Source: Marinicella algicola (GTDB lineage Bacteria; Pseudomonadota; Gammaproteobacteria; Xanthomonadales; Marinicellaceae). Taken from it: DNA of 64,000 nt. Under the pieces are notes generated by a model that was not told where the DNA came from, ran no database searches, and saw only the letters and a program-made list of their open reading frames with translations. Shown here piece by piece: positions 38,651 to 49,152 of this stretch. The position numbers and the translations under genes were made by a program. The stretch is taken from contig NZ_JAQOMR010000001.1 of NCBI RefSeq assembly GCF_028401385.1, positions 1,800,501-1,864,500 on the forward strand. Direction: 5' to 3'. How positions within the stretch are numbered: the stretch's first letter is position 1; the number at the start of each line of letters is the position of its first letter.

Positions 38651-39844
38651 GGTAATCCCCCGAAAAATAATGGGCTTCAAAAGTAGAATTTTCTCGGGTT
38701 TTATGACTGAGGAGATTTTGATGAAAAAGACGAGATTTAGCGAAGCACAGATTATTGGCATTCTGCGTCAGGCAGAAGGTGGCGTTCCTGTGCCTGAACT
38801 TTGCCGGGAGCACGGGGTGAGTTCAGCGAGTTTTTATAAATGGCGGGCCAAATATGGCGGCATGGATGCGTCGATGATCAGCCAGATGAAAGCGCTGGAA
38901 GACGAGAACCGCCGTCTGAAAAAGATGTATGCGGAGATGAGCATGCAAACCGAACTGCTGAAAGAGGCTTTGGAAAAAATGACGCGGCCATCTCTACGCC
39001 GGGAGGTGGCCGCGCAAGCCGTGGCGATACGTGGGGTGAGCATAGCACTTGCCTGCCGAACGTTCGGTGTCAGCGAAACTTGCTACCGATACAAAGGCAA
39101 ACGCAATGATGAGAATGAACAGATCGCCGATCTTCTGACCGGCTTGACGCAGGCAAAGAAGAACTGGGGCTTTGGCCTTTGTTTTCTCTATCTGCGGAAC
39201 GTACAGGGACGGCGCTGGAATCATAAGCGTGTTTATCGCATCTACCGCGCGCTTGAGCTGAACCTCAGGATCAAGCCACGCCGGCGGCTGAAACGGGAAA
39301 AACCGGATACACTCAATGTCCCGACAACGCCGAACGCGGTCTGGTCCATGGACTTTATGGCGGATCGGCTGGCCGATGGCCGGCAGTTTCGGCTTTTGAA
39401 TGTTCTGGATGACTTTAACCGTGAGGGGCTTGGCATTGAGGTCGATTTCTCTCTACCTGCGGAGCGTGTCATCCGTAGCCTGAACCAGATCATTGAGTGG
39501 CGCGGCAAACCGCTGGCAATACGTGTTGACAATGGCCCGGAATATGTCAGTGGAAGGCTTATGGACTGGGCTGAAAATCAGGGCATTGCGCTGAATTACA
39601 TCCAGCCTGGAAAGCCGCAGCAGAACGCTTATGTCGAACGCTACAACCGGACAGTACGACACGAATGGCTTGACCAATACATCATCGAGAGTATCGAAGA
39701 GGCGCAGGCGTTCGCCACACAATGGTTATGGAGCTATAACAACGAGCGACCCAATATGGGCATCGGCGGAATGACACCCGCACAGAAACTGAAAATGGCT
39801 GCGTGAATTCTACCAAAAAGCCCCGTTAAAAGGGGAGGATTACC
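38651..39844 (+). mobile_element. IS3-family insertion sequence, complete (copy B)
   Basis: Outer ends are GGTAATCCCCCGAAAAATAA (from 38651) and, reading inward on the other strand, GGTAATCCTCCCCTTTTAAC (to 39844). They share GGTAATCC and a pyrimidine-rich continuation. One transposase gene fills the element. No clear target duplication is seen, so the exact end bases are uncertain by a few positions. Copy A at 1-481 matches its left 480 bp nearly perfectly. Confidence 0.85.
38721..39806 (+). CDS. IS3-family transposase, OrfA-OrfB in one continuous frame
   Basis: From [15 protein letters not shown] at 38721 the frame passes without a break into OrfB ([20 protein letters not shown]) and ends at 39806, giving 361 residues. 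The integrase core shows D in [17 protein letters not shown] in [17 protein letters not shown] and E in [20 protein letters not shown], followed by the C-terminal [19 protein letters not shown]. Most relatives need a -1 frameshift between OrfA and OrfB. Here GG-A6-TGA has one G less than copy A and gives a direct fusion. Confidence 0.92.
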   Translation: MKKTRFSEAQIIGILRQAEGGVPVPELCREHGVSSASFYKWRAKYGGMDASMISQMKALEDENRRLKKMYAEMSMQTELLKEALEKMTRPSLRREVAAQAVAIRGVSIALACRTFGVSETCYRYKGKRNDENEQIADLLTGLTQAKKNWGFGLCFLYLRNVQGRRWNHKRVYRIYRALELNLRIKPRRRLKREKPDTLNVPTTPNAVWSMDFMADRLADGRQFRLLNVLDDFNREGLGIEVDFSLPAERVIRSLNQIIEWRGKPLAIRVDNGPEYVSGRLMDWAENQGIALNYIQPGKPQQNAYVERYNRTVRHEWLDQYIIESIEEAQAFATQWLWSYNNERPNMGIGGMTPAQKLKMAA

Positions 39845-40863
39845 GTGAGCTTGCCCTCGACGCGAAAGGCTTCCTTCTCGGTGGCAAACGTCTGCCTGAC
39901 TGCAAGGCAGCTGACTTCTGGCCAGAAGCTGAGAGGGCATTTACGGCCCTCATACGTCGAAACCGTGAAGGAATACGTGATTTTCGTGCGCTAGTAGAAG
40001 CGTTCGAAAGCGAGGCAAACCCCGTCTGGCGCTCATTGTCGCGTTCGACCCGGCGCGGCTACTCCACCTACGGCAAACTGATTGTCGAGATTTGGGGTAG
40101 CGACATGCCGACTGACCTTACTACTGTCGATGCGCAAGAGGCTATAGACTCGATGTCAGAAACCCCGGCAGCGGCAAACCAGTTTAGAGCTTATCTATCC
40201 AGGTTGATGGCATGGGGTATCCCACGCGGCTTCTGCCTGCTGAACCCAGTAAGCCACACCGAGAAGATTCCGGCGGAGAACCGTGGACACCATGGCCAGA
40301 CTGGGCCTTTGAAACGCTATTCAACAATGCACCATTGAACCTGCAAATGATCGCAGTGTCTGCCTTTTTCACCGGGCAGCGCCAAGGGATATCCTGCGAA
40401 TGAAGAGACCGCTCGAAGGCGAGAAGACGATAGAAGTCAGAGCTCAAAAGACGAAGCGAACGGTTTGGATTCCTTTGCACAGCGAATACCGAAAATGGAT
40501 TGAACGAGCGCCGGCCAGCTCAGTACAGCTGCACGTTGGTGCCCGTGGACTTCCCTTCAGGTCGGCCGATGGTTTCCGCACCGAATGGAAAAAGCTCATG
40601 CGCAGAGATGAATTCGCGCGCTTTAGAAAGGAGCGGATCGTCTTCCACGGTCTACGTAAAAACGCCGTTATCAATCTGCTAGAAGTCGGCTGCACAGAAA
40701 ACTAGGTTGGAGCTATCTGCAATATGTCCCCGCAAATGGTACAGCACTATGGTATGGTAGGGAGGTCTCACTGAGATCCCTGGCTCGCGATGCGATGGAA
40801 CTCATGGAAAGTCGTTGGGTCGATATTGAACCGGCCGCTTTCAGGAACAAGAACAGAACGTGA
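39845..40863 (+). pseudogene. Tyrosine-recombinase integrase, split by several frameshifts
   Basis: Pieces in several frames make one integrase. The core-binding part is ANPVWRSLSRSTRRGYSTYG and AANQFRAYLSRLMAWGIPRG. The catalytic part has Arg I in AFFTGQRQGDIL, Lys in KTKRTVWIPL, the box II HGLRKNAVINLL and Tyr in QMVQHYG. The end is ESRWVDIEPAAFRNKNRT at 40861-40863. It lies 90 bp from a tRNA-Lys gene and points towards it, the classic place for a tRNA-targeting island integrase. At least three indels break it. The upstream part may be the piece cut off by IS3 at 38425-38650. Confidence 0.8.
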
Positions 40864-40953
40864 ATTGGAAACAGTTTCCAATTTAGTGAAAACCAGAACC
40901 AAGGTCAGCCAGTGCATGACACTAAAATTCACCAAGAAAATCAAAAAGAAAAA

Positions 40954-41030
<77 letters not shown>

Positions 41031-41161
41031 CGAGACACAGCGCATTTGCGTCGTGTGAGGGGCATATAACGGGGATTCGGGGGATTGTCCAGAACCCCTG
41101 TTGTCTTTTTGGCCGATATTTCTTTTTCTCTTCAAAGCCGGAAAATCCGCCGTCAACCTCG

Positions 41162-42070
41162 CTACAGTAAAGTGCCGCGCGCGACGCAAACGGCCTGACC
41201 ACCGATGCGGGCAGCGCTGATCTCGCCGTTCGAACCGGTTTCAAGGTTAAGCCGGATATAGGACGGCCGTCCCATCTCAACGCCCTGCTCGATAACGAAT
41301 GTATGAGAGCCCTCGCCCGGTGCATCGAAATACTGGACAGCGCCGGAAAAAGCAGCCGCCGCAGACCCCGTTGCAGGGTCTTCAACAATCACTTCGGCAG
41401 TGAACATGCGGGTATGGAAATGGACGTCATGGCGCACCCCGCCTCGGGTATAGACATAGGCCCAGACCGGAAGCCCGTCGACCAGCGGGGCGAAAGACAA
41501 CCAGTTACGCGGATCGAAATCGATTTTCTCGGCCACACCAAGATTGCGCAGCGGGACAAGTGCAAACGGCACACCCGCCGACCACATCGTCGGCACGTGG
41601 TTTTCAAAACCGATCTCATCTGCGGTAATCCCGAGCACCTCGGCAAGTTTTTCGCGCGGGATCACCTCGTTGCAACGGCGCGAGAGTTTCGGCAGGTCGA
41701 ACTCGGCAAACCCCGCCTCATCCTGTCTGAGTTTGACCGCACAGCGTACAGGACCGATGTTCTCACCGAGGACAGAGACCATATCGATCGTGGCCTCAGC
41801 ACCGTGCTGACGCTCGGCAAGTGCGATCGAAGCGCCGACCGTCGGGTGCCCGGCAAAAGGTAACTCACCGCCCGGCGTAAAAATGCGTGCCGAGGCCGAC
41901 TGGGAAACATGTCGCGGGGCAAACAGGAAGATCGTTTCCGACAGATTGAACTCACAGGCAATCACCTGCATTTCGTCATCGCTCAGCCCGTCAGCCTCAA
42001 AGACGACGGCCAGGGGATTGCCGCGATAGCGCTCCGCCGTAAACACATCATAGATTGCATATTCACGCAT
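41162..42070 (-). CDS. PhzF-family isomerase/epimerase
   Basis: The 302-residue protein begins MREYAIYDVFTAERYRGNPL. PhzF-family signatures are the catalytic-acid region FNLSETIFLF, then GELPFAGHPTVGASIALAE and DPATGSAAAAFSGAVQYF. Members isomerise or epimerise small metabolites. The true substrate in rhizobia is unknown. It is the first core gene after the tRNA and is followed on the same strand by a NUDIX gene whose stop lies 42 bp upstream of it in transcription order. Confidence 0.9.
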   Translation of the reverse strand: MREYAIYDVFTAERYRGNPLAVVFEADGLSDDEMQVIACEFNLSETIFLFAPRHVSQSASARIFTPGGELPFAGHPTVGASIALAERQHGAEATIDMVSVLGENIGPVRCAVKLRQDEAGFAEFDLPKLSRRCNEVIPREKLAEVLGITADEIGFENHVPTMWSAGVPFALVPLRNLGVAEKIDFDPRNWLSFAPLVDGLPVWAYVYTRGGVRHDVHFHTRMFTAEVIVEDPATGSAAAAFSGAVQYFDAPGEGSHTFVIEQGVEMGRPSYIRLNLETGSNGEISAARIGGQAVCVARGTLL

Positions 42071-42112
42071 CTCAGCAAAAGCTCCTCTGCCATCTCGCCC
42101 GAGAGATTTTCC

Positions 42113-42853
42113 TTAACCACGCCTGCCGAAAACAAGATCCAGAACAGGCGGCATCGAATGGGCGTAGTCGAAATCGTCCCTGTTGTCGCCTGTGATTGCC
42201 AGAACGGCGTCGATTTCTTTCTCCGTGTCCTGACTGATGTGCTGATGAACTTTTGCCATAAGCGCGTCAGCGTCAAGTTCGGACCGGAAAAAGCGATAGA
42301 ACATCACGATCTGGTCGTAGCGGGCACAGTAATAATCCGGGCCGGCCTCCATGTCGCCCAGCGTAAGGCCCGTTTCCTCCGCCACCTCACGTGCCATATT
42401 GGCATCGAGATCAATGCGCCCGTCGACGATATCGTCCTCTTCCAGAGACCCGGACGCACAATAGACCTTGCCGGCATTGGCGGTAATGTTGCTCATGCGG
42501 ATGGCAATGACGGCATCATCGGCAGACTGGATCACCGGCATGCAGAAACTGTGAAAGGTCGGCGGCTTTGCCTTCTGTCGGCGCCACCACAGATGATAGG
42601 CATAGGGCACGATCTGCCCGGTGGCGCGCACCGCACCATCGCAAAGGGAAACCCTATTGAGCGTCACCAGCCGACCGTTGAAAAGATGTGGATTGGCCGC
42701 TTTTTCCTGAACCCAGTTCGCCTCCACCTGCGCGTCAAACCGGGTCAGTGAGACAGGATCATCGTCGCTGACCCGGATATCAAGCTCGCGAACTGGAAAA
42801 GCCTGGTTTTCCGGGGGCCAGTCCTCAGGGGTATCAAGAAGCGAAACGGGCAT
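42113..42853 (-). CDS. NUDIX hydrolase
   Basis: The 246-residue protein has a NUDIX box around residues 145-165, with the core ANMAREVAEETGLTLGDMEA (REVAEETGL in place of REUxEExGU). Its N-terminal 100 residues are specific (VSDDDPVSLTRFDAQVEANW). The family hydrolyses nucleoside-diphosphate-linked compounds, and the substrate cannot be read from the sequence. It stands in one direction with the phzF-like gene. Confidence 0.8.
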   Translation of the reverse strand: MPVSLLDTPEDWPPENQAFPVRELDIRVSDDDPVSLTRFDAQVEANWVQEKAANPHLFNGRLVTLNRVSLCDGAVRATGQIVPYAYHLWWRRQKAKPPTFHSFCMPVIQSADDAVIAIRMSNITANAGKVYCASGSLEEDDIVDGRIDLDANMAREVAEETGLTLGDMEAGPDYYCARYDQIVMFYRFFRSELDADALMAKVHQHISQDTEKEIDAVLAITGDNRDDFDYAHSMPPVLDLVFGRRG

Positions 42854-42970
42854 CGGGTATCCTGTGCAAGCCTTTCATCAATGCTTTGCACGCTACAATA
42901 CGACCCGCGTAAACAAAAGACCCGCCATGGAGATGACGGGCCTTTCTGGTTTCGCGCTGGATATGCGAGA

Positions 42971-44196
42971 TCAGGCCGCAGCGGCCAGTTCCTCGATTAA
43001 AACCGCGCCGAGGCGGCGGATGCCTTCCTCGATGGCGGCAGGCGTGCTGCAGGAGAAGGAAAGGCGCAGATGATTACGCCCGCTTCCGTCAGCGTAGAAC
43101 GCAGCGCCCGGCACGAATGCAACCTTGGCCGTTTTCAGCGATTGCGGCAAGAGGGTTGAGGCATCCATGCTTTCGGGCAAGGTCAGCCAGATGAACATGC
43201 CGCCTTCCGGTCGGGTCCATTCCACCCCTGCCGGCATATTATCGGAAAGCGCTTTCAGCATCGCATCGCGGCGCTCACTATAAACCGCATTGACCTTGGC
43301 AGCCTGCGCCTCGAAACTGGCCTCTGCCACGCGCGCAATCGCCATCTGGTTGATGGTGGGCGAATGAAGGTCGGCAGCCTGCTTGGCCAGAACCAGCCGT
43401 TTGATGATCGGCGTGGCGGCGCAGACCCAGCCGACCCGGAGGCCCGGCGACAGCGTCTTGGAGAAGCTGCCACAGTAGAGCGTGCGCGTGTTCTCAATGC
43501 CGCCGGAACGTTCGCAATCCATTGCCAGCAGGGTTTTCTGACGTTCGCCCCCATAGCGCAAAGCCCGATAGGCCGCATCCTCGATCACTGCAATCTCGAG
43601 CATATCGGCAATATCCAGCAGCTTTTCGCGCTCCATCGGCGTCAGCGATTCACCCGTCGGGTTTGCAAAGTCCGCGGAAAGATAGGCGAACTTCACACGG
43701 CTGCCGGCCTGTTCGGCCGCAGTCGCATAAGCCTCTGGCTCAACATTGCGCGAAAGGTCCAACTGGTCGTAACGCGGCTCATAGGCGTTGAACGCCTGCA
43801 ACGCACCGAGATAGGTTGGCCAGCCCACAAGCGCGGTATCGCCCGGCGAAAGCATCAGCTTGCCGAGATAATCGAGCGCCTGCTGAGACCCCGAGGTGAT
43901 GAAGATATTCTCGAGATCGGCATCGATCCCGCGCGCGCGCATGCGTTTCACGATCCACTCGCGAAGCCGCGGATACCCCTCGCTCACCGAATATTGCAGA
44001 GCCTGTCCGGCTTCAGGGCCGGACAGGATGTCATTGTAAGCCGCCTGAAAATCTTCCGTCGGAAACAGCGCCGGATCCGGAATGCCACCGGCAAATGAAA
44101 TGATGTCGGGCTGTTCGAGAAGTTTCAGAAGTTCCCGGATTTCGGACGCGCCCATGCGTTTGGCGCGTGTCGCATAGATTTTTCCCAGTCAAGCAT
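42971..44196 (-). CDS. PLP-dependent class I/II aminotransferase (2-aminoadipate type)
   Basis: The fold type I aminotransferase shows SFAGGIPDPALFPTEDFQAA, the PLP-contact SGSQQALDYLGKLML, DFANPTGESL and the Schiff-base lysine in GSFSKTLSPGLRVGW. It resembles LysN/2-aminoadipate and multi-substrate aminotransferases. The open frame starts at 44155. One A is missing in GGGAAAAATCT, and the natural start is more likely ATG 44196 (MLDWEKIYATRAKRMGASE), giving about 408 residues. The region 44197-44495 has no gene. Confidence 0.88.
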
Positions 44197-44431
44197 GGGG
44201 GTTTCCTCGAAGTCTTTTTTGGTGGGCCCAGATGACCACAGCAAACAATTTAAGTCAACAATGCTGACCTATTTTTCAGCAACAAAACCGCTGTTTCAGA
44301 CCCAATAGGGTAATATTCGGTCGACAATTCGGCAAGCGTGGTAATTTTGTGGCATTTCAGGCGAAGATCACCCTCTGGGAACCGGTCTCCGCTGTGTCCG
44401 CTACCGAGAATGCTTCGCTGGCATTGACCGT

Positions 44432-44465
44432 GAAAAAAGAACCGGGCGGCCTGACCACCCGGTTC
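44432..44465 (-). terminator. Rho-independent terminator of ilvC
   Basis: Read on the minus strand, GAACCGGGTGG-TCAGG-CCGCCCGGTTC forms an 11-bp stem (one G-U pair) followed by TTTTTT. It starts about 30 bases after the ilvC stop. Confidence 0.85.
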
Positions 44466-44495
44466 GAAAAATCGCATCAAAAGAACCGATAGAGC

Positions 44496-45545
<1,050 letters not shown>

Positions 45546-45570
45546 CTACCGCGCTGTAGCGACAGGCAAT

Positions 45571-46192
45571 TCAATTGGCCGCATAAAGCGTCCAGAACCT
45601 TTCCACAGCCAGTTTCGCGCGCCGTTGGAACAGACCGCGGTCGGCGGCCTCTCCAAGCAGCAGGCGAACATGACTGTCACCGACGATAAGCCCGTAAAAC
45701 ACACGATAAGCCTCGTCGCCATTATCAAAAACCAGCAGGCCGGAACGCCTGCCATCTTCCAAAGCGCCCTCGCCCGCTGGTCGATCTGGGCCCGGCCACG
45801 CTCCAGCAGCATACGTCCAAGCTTCTGCCCGTCCTTGGTGACGCGGCCAATGGCGAGCCGGTTTAGCGCCAGCGAGACATCGCCGGCCAGAACGTCGAGC
45901 AGATCCTGCGCAAAAGCGCTCAGATGCTGCCTCAACTCATCGGCATCAAGCCGGTGACCGGCACTCTCGAATGTGCGCACCTTGCTTGCCTGATAGGCGA
46001 TCATGGCGGAAAGCAGGCCGTCACGATCACCGAACCATTTGTAGAGGCTTTCCTTTGAACAGCTCGCCGCGCGCGCGATTCCGCCGTCGTAACAGACTTC
46101 TCACCGCCTTCGACAAGCAACCGCAGCGCTTGTTCGAGAACCACCTGCTGGCGGGGCGTGAAATGAAGTTCGTTTTCGACGTCGTCGATCAA
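45571..46192 (-). CDS. TetR/AcrR-family regulator, two frameshifts
   Basis: Start ATG 46192 (MIDDVENELHFTPRQQVVLE). The DNA-binding domain continues ALRLLVEGGEKSVTT and, after an indel near 46080, ARAASCSKESLYKWFGDRDG, the TetR helix-turn-helix. The ligand domain is YQASKVRTFESAGHRLDADE onward. A second indel near 45765 leads into EDGRRSGLLVFDNGDEAYRV and a stop at 45571, giving about 207 residues. It points towards ilvC (gap 55 bp), but the main regulated target may be itself. A repeat-rich operator lies in front of it. Confidence 0.8.
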
Positions 46193-46210
46193 AATACTGC
46201 TCTCGTTTAT

Positions 46211-46230
46211 GTACGGTACGGTACGGTACC
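46211..46230. promoter_or_regulatory. Tandem GTACG repeats, likely operator of the TetR gene
   Basis: GTACGGTACGGTACGGTACC contains the 5-bp unit GTACG three times and ends in the palindrome GGTACC. It is centred about 28 bp upstream of the regulator start on the minus strand, where a TetR autorepressor would bind. Confidence 0.55.
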
Positions 46231-46600
46231 TATTGCCGTAGTTTCAGCGCACGGTCAAGCACCTTTGGTCGTGCCACCGAGATTTCTGACCGCAGCGACC
46301 CAAAATGGCCTCCCTCACGAGCCATGAACCAGCAATCGCGGAAATGTGAACTCCTTGGCATTGCAGGCGCGAACCGGCGAACCAACATGAACTTTAAAGG
46401 TGGCCAAGACCGAGGCCATAAACGCCACCTGCAAGTTGCTAGCGAGGGTCCACTCATACGGAAAATAAATTTTAATCAAACGATTGACTATCACATTGGT
46501 GAGCGCTAAATTTGACGCAACGGGTGACAAGTACTCGTCGATATTCATCGTGATGAAGCTTTTATGGTACGTCTCTACCCTATCAGCGATCAACGTTCGC

Positions 46601-46846
46601 GATGACCTCCAGAAACACCCCGGCCATTCCCTGCGCCGGGGTGTTTTGTTTGAAGTGCCCTGTTTTCGCCGCAAAAGCGGCTATTCTCCATACTTGCGTA
46701 CGCATTGCGCCTCCTGTGCTGGAGCCTAATCTGCCGCCAATTAACCATATTGCGGAACAACTGAGACATTCACCGCGTTAGGGCGCTATATCTCAAAAAT
46801 GACCTCCAACGGGCACCCCGGCTAATCCCTGCAGCCGGGGTGCCCG
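46601..46846. repeat. Two related hairpins with a conserved TGGAGGTCAT flank
   Basis: Copy 1 (46601-46650) and copy 2 (46799-46846) share ATGACCTCCA, then a GC stem: CACCCCGGC-CATTCCCTGC-GCCGGGGTG in the first and CACCCCGGC-TAATCCCTGCA-GCCGGGGTG in the second. Copy 1 is followed by TTTTG on the plus strand. Copy 2 lies just after the hxlR stop and is followed on the minus strand by TTTTT, so it can terminate hxlR. The rest of 46240-46854 has no gene that I can support. Copy 1 might end a small RNA transcribed from the plus strand. Confidence 0.6.
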
Positions 46847-46854
46847 TCATCATA

Positions 46855-47242
46855 TCAATCAGCCGTTTTTCCTCGCAGTCGAAGCGACTACGCGAAGCAT
46901 GAACATGAGCCTGGTTTTCTTTTGCCCACACCACCACATTCTGCCATGCCTGCAGGAACGACGTACCCGCCGCCGTAAGCGCATATTCCACCTGTGGCGG
47001 TTGGGTCGGATACACCGTGCGGGTGATATAGCCATCGCGCCTGAGCTCAGTCAGCGACTTCGTCAGCATGCGCTGCGAAATATCCGGCGCGCAGCGTTTC
47101 AGCTCGGAAAACCGCAGCGGCCCGTCAAGCAGAGCCAACAGAAGCAGCGTACTCCACTTTCCTGAAACCCGACTCAAAACATCGCGCACAGGACAGGTTT
47201 CAATATCCCCTGCCCCAGCAACTCTTCTATTTTTCGATCCAT
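46855..47242 (-). CDS. HxlR-family redox-type regulator (QorR-like)
   Basis: Start ATG 47242 (MDRKNRRVAGAGDIET after adding one missing A near 47231). The HxlR winged helix is CPVRDVLSRVSGKWSTLLLL, GPLRFSELKRCAPDISQRML and LTELRRDGYITRTVYPTQPP. The N-terminal cysteine in CPV is the residue used for thiol sensing in related regulators. With another missing A the protein ends ...DCEEKTAD at 46855. The uncorrected frame runs through the terminator hairpin. It is divergent from a QorB-like gene, the same pairing as E. coli ytfH/ytfG (qorR/qorB). Confidence 0.85.
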
Positions 47243-47329
47243 CGTCACAGCCTCCGGGCACACAGATGTAACCGCACCACAAAATAGTGCCTTCTTTACA
47301 AATCCTGCGCCTCACTTACATCAATATCA

Positions 47330-47344
47330 GTCTCATTTTGAGAC
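47330..47344. promoter_or_regulatory. Inverted repeat GTCTC-N5-GAGAC between hxlR and qorB-like genes
   Basis: GTCTCATTTTGAGAC is a perfect 5-bp inverted repeat in the divergent intergenic region, 40 bp upstream of the qorB-like ATG. It is the best candidate for the HxlR operator controlling both genes. Confidence 0.5.
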
Positions 47345-47383
47345 CATATCTCGAAAACAACAGCGGCATCAGAAGGAAATGTT

Positions 47384-48265
47384 ATGACCGGCACCAAAAT
47401 ACTCCTGACCGGCGCCTCCGGGAAACTTGGGCGAGAAACGCTCGACATCCTGCTTTCATCCGGAAAGCCCGCGCATGAAATCATCGCCACAACACGCAAT
47501 GTCTCGAACCTCGCCGACTACGCCGCAAAGGGCGTAATCGTGCGCCAGGCGGACTTCAACGCTCCCGAAACACTCAGCGAGGCCTTTGCCGGCGCCGACA
47601 GGATCGCCATCATCTCGACCGATGCCATCGATCCCGGCAGCGACCGCGTTAAGCAGCACGCAGCAGCGGCGGAGGCTGCCAAACTGGCGGGCGCCAGCCA
47701 CCTGATCTACACCTCTTTGCCCGATCCGGAAGGCTCCAGGATCAGTTTCGCACCCGATCATCTCGGCTCGGAAAAAGCGGTAATTGGCAGTGGCCTCAGC
47801 TATACGATCCTGCGCAACAGCTGGTATCAGGAAAACCTGTTGATGAGCCTGCCACAGGCCTTCGCCCAAGGCGTCTGGGCCACATCAGCGGGCAACGGCA
47901 GACAGAGCTTCATTGCGCATGAGGACTGTGCCCGGGCGCTGGCGGCAGCGCTGCTTTCCAACAGCACTGAAAATGCAATCTACACCCTCAATGATGGCGA
48001 AAGCCACACCGTGGAGGAGATTGCTGCGATGGCCAGCGCCATTGTCGGCAAACCGCTGGAGGTCAGCCACATCAGCGAAGACGCACTGCGCGCAGGCCTT
48101 ACCGACGCGGGACTGCCGCCCTTCGTTGTCGATCTTTCGGTGAGTGCCGATGAAAATGTTCGAACCGGGGGCTTCGATATCATCAATGATGATTTCGAGA
48201 CCCTGACAGGACAGAAGCCACAGACGCTTCGTTCCTTCTTTGAGGCAAACAGGGCCGCGTTCTAA
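47384..48265 (+). CDS. NAD(P)-binding NmrA/QorB-like quinone oxidoreductase
   Basis: The 293-residue atypical short-chain dehydrogenase has the GASGKLGRETLDILL nucleotide-binding motif, then ATTRNVSNLADYAAKGVIVR and ADRIAIISTDAIDPGSDRVK. It belongs with QOR2/YtfG-type NADPH:quinone oxidoreductases. The good ribosome site AGAAGGAAATG leads to ATG 47384. Divergent from the HxlR regulator, it would be induced by electrophiles or quinones. Confidence 0.88.
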   Translation: MTGTKILLTGASGKLGRETLDILLSSGKPAHEIIATTRNVSNLADYAAKGVIVRQADFNAPETLSEAFAGADRIAIISTDAIDPGSDRVKQHAAAAEAAKLAGASHLIYTSLPDPEGSRISFAPDHLGSEKAVIGSGLSYTILRNSWYQENLLMSLPQAFAQGVWATSAGNGRQSFIAHEDCARALAAALLSNSTENAIYTLNDGESHTVEEIAAMASAIVGKPLEVSHISEDALRAGLTDAGLPPFVVDLSVSADENVRTGGFDIINDDFETLTGQKPQTLRSFFEANRAAF

Positions 48266-48311
48266 GGCGCTGGACAAAAGCCGGGCGGATGATCGGTTGC
48301 CCGAGCCCCGC

Positions 48312-49063
48312 TCAGGCGCTCTCGCCGCAGGCCCTGCGGAAACGTCGCACACTCTCGGCCATGCCATATTCCAGGGCATCGGCCGTCAGACCATGACCGA
48401 TGGATACTTCCGCCAGATGGGAATCCTGCCGGCAAGCAGCGGCAGGTTCCCCACCGTCAGATCATGACCGGCATTGACCCCGAGACCAGCCTCAAGGGCC
48501 AGTGCGGCGGTCTCGCCAAGCTGCGTCGCAATCACCTTCTGGCGCTCCGGTTCATCAAAAGCACCGCCATATGGCCCGGTGTAGAGCTCGACCCGGTCCG
48601 CCCCGCTTTCGCGCGCGGCTTCAAGCTGGGCCTGACTTGCATCACCATCGGCAAAGAGAGAAACCCGTATCCCCTTTTTCTTCAGACGGCCGACGGAACG
48701 CTTCAGAAGATCAACATTGGCGATAAAATCCCAGCCATGATCGGAGGTCGACTGGGCTGGGTCATCGGGCACCAACGTCACCTGTTCGGGTTCGCTTTCC
48801 AGGCACAAGCCCATGAAATGATCGCTCGGAAACCCCTCGATATTGAACTCCGCTTCGGGAAACTCGTCATCGATCAGTGCGCGGATGACCGCAAGATCCG
48901 AAAACCGGATATGGCGCTGGTCCGGACGCGGATGGACCGTCAGGCCGTATGCCCCGGCAGCAAGCGCGATCCTGCCCAGACGACGAACACTTGGCCATGG
49001 CAGATCACGGCGGTTGCGAAGCTGCGCGATCGCATTCAAGTTGACAGATAGTCGAGCAACCAT
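48312..49063 (-). CDS. pdxJ: Pyridoxine 5'-phosphate synthase, one frameshift near 48420
   Basis: Start ATG 49063 ([20 protein letters not shown]). PdxJ joins 1-deoxyxylulose 5-phosphate and aminoacetone phosphate to make pyridoxine phosphate. Conserved segments are [71 protein letters not shown] and [19 protein letters not shown]. One C is missing in ATTCCCATCTG. The corrected end is [20 protein letters not shown] and the stop at 48312, about 250 residues. It converges with the qorB-like gene. Confidence 0.93.
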
Positions 49064-49152
49064 GTGCAGCCTCCCCAGCGCTTCATTCAAACTTCATAGA
49101 TAACTAAATTAAAAACTACGAAACATCTGTTATTGTTGGCTTTAATATCGCG

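Noticed and set aside
44250..44480. Minus-strand open frame of 76 residues after ilvC
   Set aside because: It covers the ilvC terminator hairpin and has no family features.
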